NCBI RefSeq assembly: GCF_009905375.1
Contig: NC_133653.1
Coordinates: 90,128,802-90,192,801, forward strand
Source: Apium graveolens
Lineage: Eukaryota; Streptophyta; Magnoliopsida; Apiales; Apiaceae
Direction: 5' to 3'
Length of the DNA stretch: 64,000 bases
Below the pieces are notes generated by a model. It was not told the origin of the DNA. It ran no database searches and saw nothing but the letters and a program-made list of their open reading frames with translations. Positions within the stretch are counted from its first letter, which is position 1. The number at the start of each line of letters is the position of its first letter. This document shows positions 58,080 through 64,000 of the stretch, in pieces. The position numbers and the translations under genes were made by a program.

Positions 58080-58871
58080 ATGGCTTCTTTATCATCATCT
58101 ACGGAGAGGACCGAGACAGATCCAGTGGATGCACAGGTAGTAGCCCCAGTGTCAGAGCAGATCTTACCTCCATTGCCACCTGAGCCAGCACCAGAGATAC
58201 CACTTCCCCCAGAGGTACCAGGTTTTGCAGATTATTTTCCATATTTTGAGCCAGAGATACCAGATTTTCCACCATTAGAGTTCCCGAGGTTCGATATTCC
58301 TGATATGGTTGATCTTCCGCAGTGGGAGGATTTAGAGCCTCAGATTCCTATGCCACCAGTCGAGATTCCAGATATGCCACCGATGGAGCCAGAGGCAGAG
58401 CCGCCCGTGTATGCGCCTATGGAGCAGCCTGTCTTATTTCCTGCCCCATTAGCCATTTATGCACCTGTTCCGGGAGTTTATCAGTTTCCTCAGCCGGAGT
58501 TTATAGATGAGATCGTGGTAGATGGACCATTACCTTCTCGAGGTTCCAGCACTGATCTTCATGAGCATCATACCGTGACTTACCAGCGCTTTCAGGCAGA
58601 GAGGGAGGAGAGGATTAGATGGCAGAACCAGTGTAGGGAGATCCTTGGGTTGTATGAGACACAGACGGATGGTCCTGTCAGAGCATTACGACCGGATTAT
58701 ATACTGAGAGAGAGACTACATCATATTCACCGGGTTAGTTCGCAGCAGCTTACTGATTTGAGACAGCAGGATCTTAGTGCGGAGACAGCATATCGCAGAG
58801 CATTAGGACTTACCGAGGCAGTGCTAGAGGCATTACAGGAGGATTTGAGCCACGTACCACCAGGATTTTGA
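58080..58871 (+). CDS. Extra ORF between primer site and gag, proline-rich N-half and charged C-half
   Basis: An intact frame of 263 residues lies where the array's Tekay family goes straight from leader to gag. Residues about 25-150 are proline- and acid-rich with recurring PEIP, PPL and DMPP words and almost no basic residues. From about 165 the protein is charged and probably helical (RFQAEREERIRWQNQCREIL, then RQQDLSAETAYRRALGL). There is no zinc knuckle, protease or signal peptide. The start ATG at 58080 is the first after about 190 bp of leader. The frame has no lesion although gag-pol has three. Extra ORFs before gag are known in Ogre/Tat gypsy elements. I do not know one for Tekay, but I cannot search. 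The function is unknown. Confidence 0.75.
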   Translation: MASLSSSTERTETDPVDAQVVAPVSEQILPPLPPEPAPEIPLPPEVPGFADYFPYFEPEIPDFPPLEFPRFDIPDMVDLPQWEDLEPQIPMPPVEIPDMPPMEPEAEPPVYAPMEQPVLFPAPLAIYAPVPGVYQFPQPEFIDEIVVDGPLPSRGSSTDLHEHHTVTYQRFQAEREERIRWQNQCREILGLYETQTDGPVRALRPDYILRERLHHIHRVSSQQLTDLRQQDLSAETAYRRALGLTEAVLEALQEDLSHVPPGF

Positions 58872-59309
58872 GATTAGCAGATCGATGAGTGTTATATTAT
58901 GTATATTTTGTAGATAGAGGCAGTATAGTATTGTATGAGTGTAGCTACTGACTCTGACTGATAGTAGTAGCAGTACGACTGTTATATCATAGGTTTTTGT
59001 ATCAAGCATTGACACCTGTAGCTGGTGTTCTACCTATATATATATATATGAGATAATCTTTTGCACGTTTTCTTTATTTTATTTCCAGTCATTTAAGCAT
59101 TTACATTTATTTCAGTACCATTGCATATTTACAAATGTAGTTTTATTCACGATCATGTTGTAAAAAAAAAAAATTTAAATTTAAAACATATCATACTGTT
59201 TTATCTATTCAGTTATTTAATAAGTTATTTTATTTTCTCAAATCGACTGTTTTAATATATGTTTAATATACTGTTATTAAATAAGATCCATTATTTATTT
59301 ACCAGAAAA
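58872..59309 (+). other. AT-rich spacer with a splice-acceptor-like end before gag
   Basis: This holds 438 bp of strongly AT-rich DNA, including a run of 13 a (59162-59174). It ends in ccattatttatttaccag (to 59305), four bases before the gag ATG at 59310. Branch-point-like words (tgttattaaat) lie about 30 bp upstream. It has the look of an intron 3' end, which would let gag be translated from a spliced RNA that skips ORF1. The donor is not identified. Confidence 0.4.
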
Positions 59310-62300
59310 ATGGCACCTAAGAGAAAAGCGCAGCCCGACTCATCGAATGGAAACACCGATGGCCAAAACAATAATAAACAGATGGATCAAATGTTTAATC
59401 TCATGCAACAGCAGATGTTGATGATGCAACAACAAATGCAGCAGCAGCAACAGCAGTTCCAGCAACAGATGTTACAGCAAGCCGCTCATCCAGGACATCA
59501 AATACCACCAGCAGCACCTACGACTACTTTCAAGCAATTTCAGTCGGTGAAGCCACCGGAATTTATGGGTTCCACAGATCCCACAAAAGCGAGAGCTTGG
59601 CTGAAAGAAATGGAAAAGGCTTTTTCGTTGGTAAAGGTTGAGGAAGAGCAGAAGACAGATTTCGCTAGCTATTTTCTAAAAGGCGAAGCTAATTACTGGT
59701 GGGAATCAAAGAAAGCTTTGGAAGAAGGTGTGGTGACCTGGAACAGATTCACTAATCTTTTCTTGGAGAAATATTTTCCTCGTTTTATGAAGAACCAGAT
59801 GGAGATCAAGTTCCTGGAGCTGAAACAAGACAACTTATCGGTTGCGGATTATGAGACCAAGTTTACTGAATTGGCAAGGTTTGTTCCAGAACAGGTGGAT
59901 ACGGACGAGAAGCGGGCCAAGAGATTTCAGCAAGGACTGAAACCATGGATTCATAGCAGGGTAACTGTGTTTGAATTGACAACTTATATGGCTGTTGTTC
60001 AGAAGGCTATGATTATTGAAGGAGAAAGTGAAGCAGCTCAGAAAGAGAAAGGACCAGGGAATTTTCAGAATCGTTTCAACAAAAGGCCGGGATTTCAAGC
60101 TCGGGGAAAAGTAAATTTCAAAAGGCCAGAGCAGAACAATCAAAGGATGGGAAATCGACTTTCAGCCCCAATTCTGCAGAGACTTATCCGACCGCTTGTA
60201 CCTGACTGCAGAACGTGTGGTAGAAAGCATACAGGAGTTTGCAACAAGCTAAATGTTACGTGTTTCAAGTGCAAGCAAAAGGGACACTATTCTGGAGAAT
60301 GTCCAATGGGAAAGGCAGAAGTTACTTGTTTCCAATGTGGAAGAAAAGGACATATCGCCAAAGACTGCAGAGGAATTGCAATGGCTGCCAGTATTCCAAG
60401 AATTTTAGCATTACCTCCACCTCCACTACCACAGCAAAATCAGCCCAGAGCGAGGACTTTCAACATGTCAATGAAGGAAGCGGTACAGAGTCCGAATGTG
60501 GTTGCAGGTACACTCCCTGTAAATTCCGTAAATGCTTTGGTATTGATTGATTCAGGAGCTACTAGATCTTTTATTTCTGAAGCTTTTATCTCTAAGATAG
60601 ATTGTGAGATTCAGTGGTTGGATGAAGTGTTAGTCATAAAATTAGCAAATAATGATCAGATTGCAGTAGATCGAGTATGTCTGAGCTGTGATATTGAGAT
60701 AGGGAGATGTCATTTTTCAGTTGATTTGATACCTTTTAGGTTAGGGGAGTTTGATATTATTTTAGGAATGGATTGGCTGTCTAGTAATAATGCTCAAATT
60801 GATTGTGCGAATAAGAGAGTGAAATTGCAAACTGAAGAAAATGAAACGGTAATATTTAAAGGTGAGAAGCAAAAGCAGAAATTCCTATCAATAATGCAGA
60901 CGAGAAGATTGCTACGTCAAGGATGTCAAGCTTATTTAGCCTATGTACGGGATGTTGAAAAGGGAAATTTGAAGATTGAAGATATTCCTGTAGTTTGTGA
61001 ATTTCTTGATGTTTTTCCAGATAAATTACCAGGACTTCCACCAGATCGAGAAATCGAATTCACTATTGACTTGACGCCAGAGACTGAACCAATTTCGAAA
61101 GCTCCATATCGAATGGCACCTGTTGAAATGAGGGAATTAGCAAAGCAGTTGCAAGAACTTCTTGACAAAGGAATTATAAGGCCAAGTGTATCCCCATGGG
61201 GTGCGCCAGTATTGTTCGTGAAAAAGAAGGATGGTAGTATGCGACTGTGTATTGATTATCGTGAGCTGAACAAGTTAACTATCAAGAATAAATATCCTTT
61301 ACCTCGCATTGATGATTTATTTGATCAACTAAAAGGAGCAGCATGGTTTTCGAAAATCGACCTACGATCAGGCTATCATCAGTTAAAGATCAAGGCCGAA
61401 GATATTCCAAAGACAGCGTTTAGAACAAGGTACGGACACTATGAATTTCTTGTAATGGCTTTTGGATTGACGAATGCACCTGCAGCGTTTATGGATTTGA
61501 TGAATCGAATATTCAAGAAGTATTTGGATAAGTTTATCATTATATTTATTGATGACATCTTGATCTATTCAAAGACGGAAGAAGAGCATGCAGCGCATTT
61601 AAGAACGACATTGGAGATATTACGGAAGGAGCAGCTTTATGCAAAATTTTCCAAATGCGAATTTTGGTTGAAAGAAGTGCAGTTTCTAGGGCACATCATC
61701 AACAGAGAAGGCATTCAAGTTGATCCAACAAAGATTGAAGCTGTGTTGAATTGGGAAAGACCAAAGACGCCGACAGAGGTTCGAAGTTTCTAGGTTTGGC
61801 AGGATATTATCAAAGATTTGTTAAAGATTTTGCGAAAATAGCAACACCGCTGACCAAGTTAACTCGACAAAGTGAAAAGTTCGAATGGAATAGTAAGTGT
61901 GAAGAAAGTTTTCAAGAGTTGAAGAATCGATTGGTGACGGCACCAGTATTAGTACTGCCAGACGAGCAAGGAAATTTGTTATTTACAGTGACGCTTCATA
62001 TCGTGGTTTAGGATGTGTGTTGATGCAACATGGTAACGTCATTGCATATGCGTCGAGACAACTTAAACCTCATGAGCAGAAATATCCTACGCATGATCTG
62101 GAATTGGCAGCAATTGTATTTGCATTGAAGCTTTGGAGACATTATCTGTACGGTGAAAAATGTGAAATCTACACGGATCATAAAAGTCTGAAGTATATCT
62201 TCACGCAAAAGGAACTAAACATGAGACAACGTCGATGGCTGGAATTGATTAAAGATTACGATGTTACAATCAGTTATCATCCAGGAAAAGCAAATGTTGT

Positions 62301-63861
62301 AGCAGATGCGCTAAGCAGAAAAGAAAGATTGAATCGGTTAACTTCATGCGAAGAATTGGCCAAGGAATTCGACAAATTGGAAATCGAAATTCGTATTCCC
62401 AATGAATCTGCAGAAACTATCTACGCTATGACTTTCCAACCAGAATTGCTGGAAAAGATTCGCCGTTGTCAAGAAGAAGTGATGAGTCAAGACGACAACT
62501 TAATAGGAGAAGAGATTACAACTCAGAAAGATAATGAAGGAATTTTACGTTTTGCGTCAAGAATCTGGATCCCTAACGTGGCAGAATTAAAAGAAGAAAT
62601 TATGCGAGATGCGCACAATTCGAAGTATTCCATTCATCCAGGAAGCACGAAAATGTATCGCGATTTGAAGGAAAACTTTTGGTGGCCGAATATGAAGAAG
62701 GAGATAGCAGAATGGGTAAGTAAATGCTACACATGCCAGCGAGTTAAAGCAGAACACCAACGTCCGAGTGGGTTATTGCAACCATTAGACATTCCAGAAT
62801 GGAAATGGGAACATCTAGCGATGGATTTTGTGGTAGGACTACCGAGGACTAGGGCAAATCATGATGCGATATGGGTAATCATTGACAGACTTACGAAGTC
62901 GGCACATTTTCTACCAATTAATGAAAGATTTTCGCTCGACAAATTAGTGCACATGTATCTCAAAGAAATTGTGATGCGTCATGGAGTACCAGTATCAATT
63001 GTATCGGATCGAGATCCTCGTTTCAATTCAAGATTTTGGAGACAATTCCAAGAATGTCTAGGAACGAAGTTGAATATGAGTACAGCTTATCATCCGCAAA
63101 CTGACGGCCAAAGTGAAAGGACAATTCAAATGATTGAAGACATGCTACGAGTTTGTGCGATCGATTTTGAAGGCAGTTGGGATGAACATTTACCCCTAGT
63201 GGAATTTTCTTATAATAATAGCTATCACGCCAGTATTGGAATGCCACCGTATGAAGCATTATATGGGAGGAAATGCAGATCACCCGTGCATTGGGATGAA
63301 GTTGGAGAACGCAAGATTTTGGGTCCAGAATTAATTTAGCAGACAAAAGAAAAGATTGATCTTATTCGAAAACGAATCGAGGCAGCACAAAACAGACAAA
63401 GCAGATATGCAGACCAAGCCAGGAAGGATATGGACTATCAGGAGGGAGAACATGTATTGCTAAAAGTCTCACCATGGAAGGGACTAACTAGGTTTGGCAA
63501 CAAGGGCAAATTGAAACCTCGCTATGTTGGACCATTTGAAATTCTGAAGAAAGTTGGAAAAGTGGCATACGAGTTAGCTTTACCACCCCATATGCAGCAT
63601 GTTCATAACGTATTTCATGTATCTATGCTTAAGAAATATAACCCTGATATAAAACATGTAATAGAGTATGAGCCAATAGAACTTCAGGCAGATTTATCAT
63701 ATGTAGAGCAGCCGATAAGAATTTTAGATAGACAAGAGAGGGTATTAAGGAATAAGTCTGTATCATTAGTAAAAGTCTTGTGGAGAAACCCAGTGGTTGA
63801 AGAATCAACCTGGGAGCTTGAGAGTAATATGTTAGAAAAGTATCCTCAGTTATTTACATAG
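59310..63861 (+). pseudogene. gag-pol polyprotein of the young Tekay element (two frameshifts, one stop)
   Basis: The start at 59310 ([10 protein letters not shown]) is preferred over the upstream ATG at 59259, whose 17 codons lie in the AT-rich spacer. The order is: Gln/Met-rich N-terminus (residues 30-65); gag domain from about residue 81 ([20 protein letters not shown]); three zinc knuckles (residues about 300, 317, 340); protease DSGAT (about 414); RT with YRELN (about 650) and FIDD (about 747); RNase H (TDHKS near 62175); integrase zinc domain with both cysteines (CYTC, 62725-62736), DD35E core (SDRDPRF near 63005, QSERT near 63110); and a chromodomain-type tail (VLWRNPVVEESTWE, about 63775). 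Lesions are a base missing in the cc/c run at about 61791, a base missing in the t run at about 61978, and TAG at 63337-63339. Both deletions are in homopolymers, so sequencing error should be considered. Confidence 0.93.
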
Positions 63862-63885
63862 TAGATTCTGAGGACAGAATCCTGT

Positions 63886-63898
63886 TAAGGGGGGAAAA
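63886..63898 (+). other. Polypurine tract of the young Tekay element
   Basis: taaggggggaaaa ends directly at the 3' LTR start (63899), 25 bases after the gag-pol stop. Confidence 0.85.
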
Positions 63899-64000
63899 TG
63901 TAACGACCGAGAAATTACGCTTGTATTATATCATAATAAAGATAAATTGTGTGTATTATTATGTGATTAACTGTGTTGAGTCATTAAACCCTAATCGTTA
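63899..64000 (+). repeat. 3' LTR of the young Tekay element (first 102 bp)
   Basis: It starts tgtaacgaccgagaaattac and is identical to 53952-54053 over all 102 visible bases. It is cut by the window end. Confidence 0.95.

Larger units (their letters stand above)
53952..64000 (+). mobile_element. Young Tekay-type chromovirus with an extra 5' ORF (right end outside window)
   Basis: The order is 5' LTR (53952-57877), primer binding site, leader, ORF1 of unknown function (58080-58871), AT-rich spacer, gag-pol (59310-63861), purine tract, and 3' LTR (63899 onward). The first 102 bases of the two LTRs are identical, so insertion is recent. ggaat (53947-53951) is the left target-duplication candidate. 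It interrupts a copia fragment. Its LTRs and gag differ clearly from those of the array at 1-25717, so it is a different Tekay family. Confidence 0.93.

Noticed and set aside
59259..59309. Upstream ATG as the gag-pol start of the young element
   Set aside because: The 17 added codons are encoded by the AT-rich spacer, and a good start with a basic MAPKRK opening follows at 59310.

Overview
This is transposon-dominated nuclear DNA from a flowering plant. It is probably a dicot, but no sequence here fixes the species. I found no intact host gene. The main content is LTR retrotransposons: Ty3/gypsy chromoviruses of the Tekay (Del) type with a C-terminal chromodomain, one Athila-type gypsy element, and fragments of SIRE/Maximus-type Ty1/copia. 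Between and around them are CACTA DNA transposons, Helitron-like repeats, a TRIM and a tRNA-derived SINE.

Region 1 (1-25717) is a tandem Tekay array in the order internal - LTR A - internal - LTR B - internal - LTR C. The first two units repeat almost perfectly with a period of about 9619 bp. Their internal DNA is decayed and scrambled, with a gag start, then RNase H/integrase, then gag again, then the rest of pol. The third unit has a nearly readable gag-pol (17389-21752), but its primer binding site and 5' gag are missing. The array sits inside the integrase of a minus-strand Athila element (25718-32185), which itself abuts a copia LTR fragment (to 32652) and the 3' end of another LTR element (to 33368).

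Region 2 (33369-44813) is AT-rich old DNA. It holds a cluster of Helitron-like repeats (about 34.2-36.8 kb), a TRIM (37.77-38.13 kb), an LTR-like remnant with a SINE (38.5-39.4 kb), and a CACTA left end at 39393. The CACTA end is followed by a roughly 240-bp tandem repeat and then about 10.7 copies of a 173-174 bp satellite-like repeat.

Region 3 (44814-51559) is a second CACTA-type element of 6.74 kb flanked by the 3-bp duplication tgc. It contains a complete solo LTR (45389-48819, target duplication aaatt) and a stretch that looks like captured host-gene DNA.

Region 4 (51560-64000) has the 5' end of a minus-strand Tekay-like element, then a minus-strand copia LTR fragment. A young plus-strand Tekay element (53952 to beyond the window) is inserted in the latter. 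The visible starts of its two LTRs are identical over 102 bp. Between its primer binding site and gag it carries an extra 263-residue ORF that I do not recognise, and its gag-pol has two one-base deletions and one nonsense codon.

The most promising leads are that extra ORF and a shared U5 layout in four different Tekay-like LTR types. The layout is a small hairpin, then a pyrimidine tract ending in CAG, then in two families a short basic reading frame. It suggests spliced leaders in these retrotransposons.
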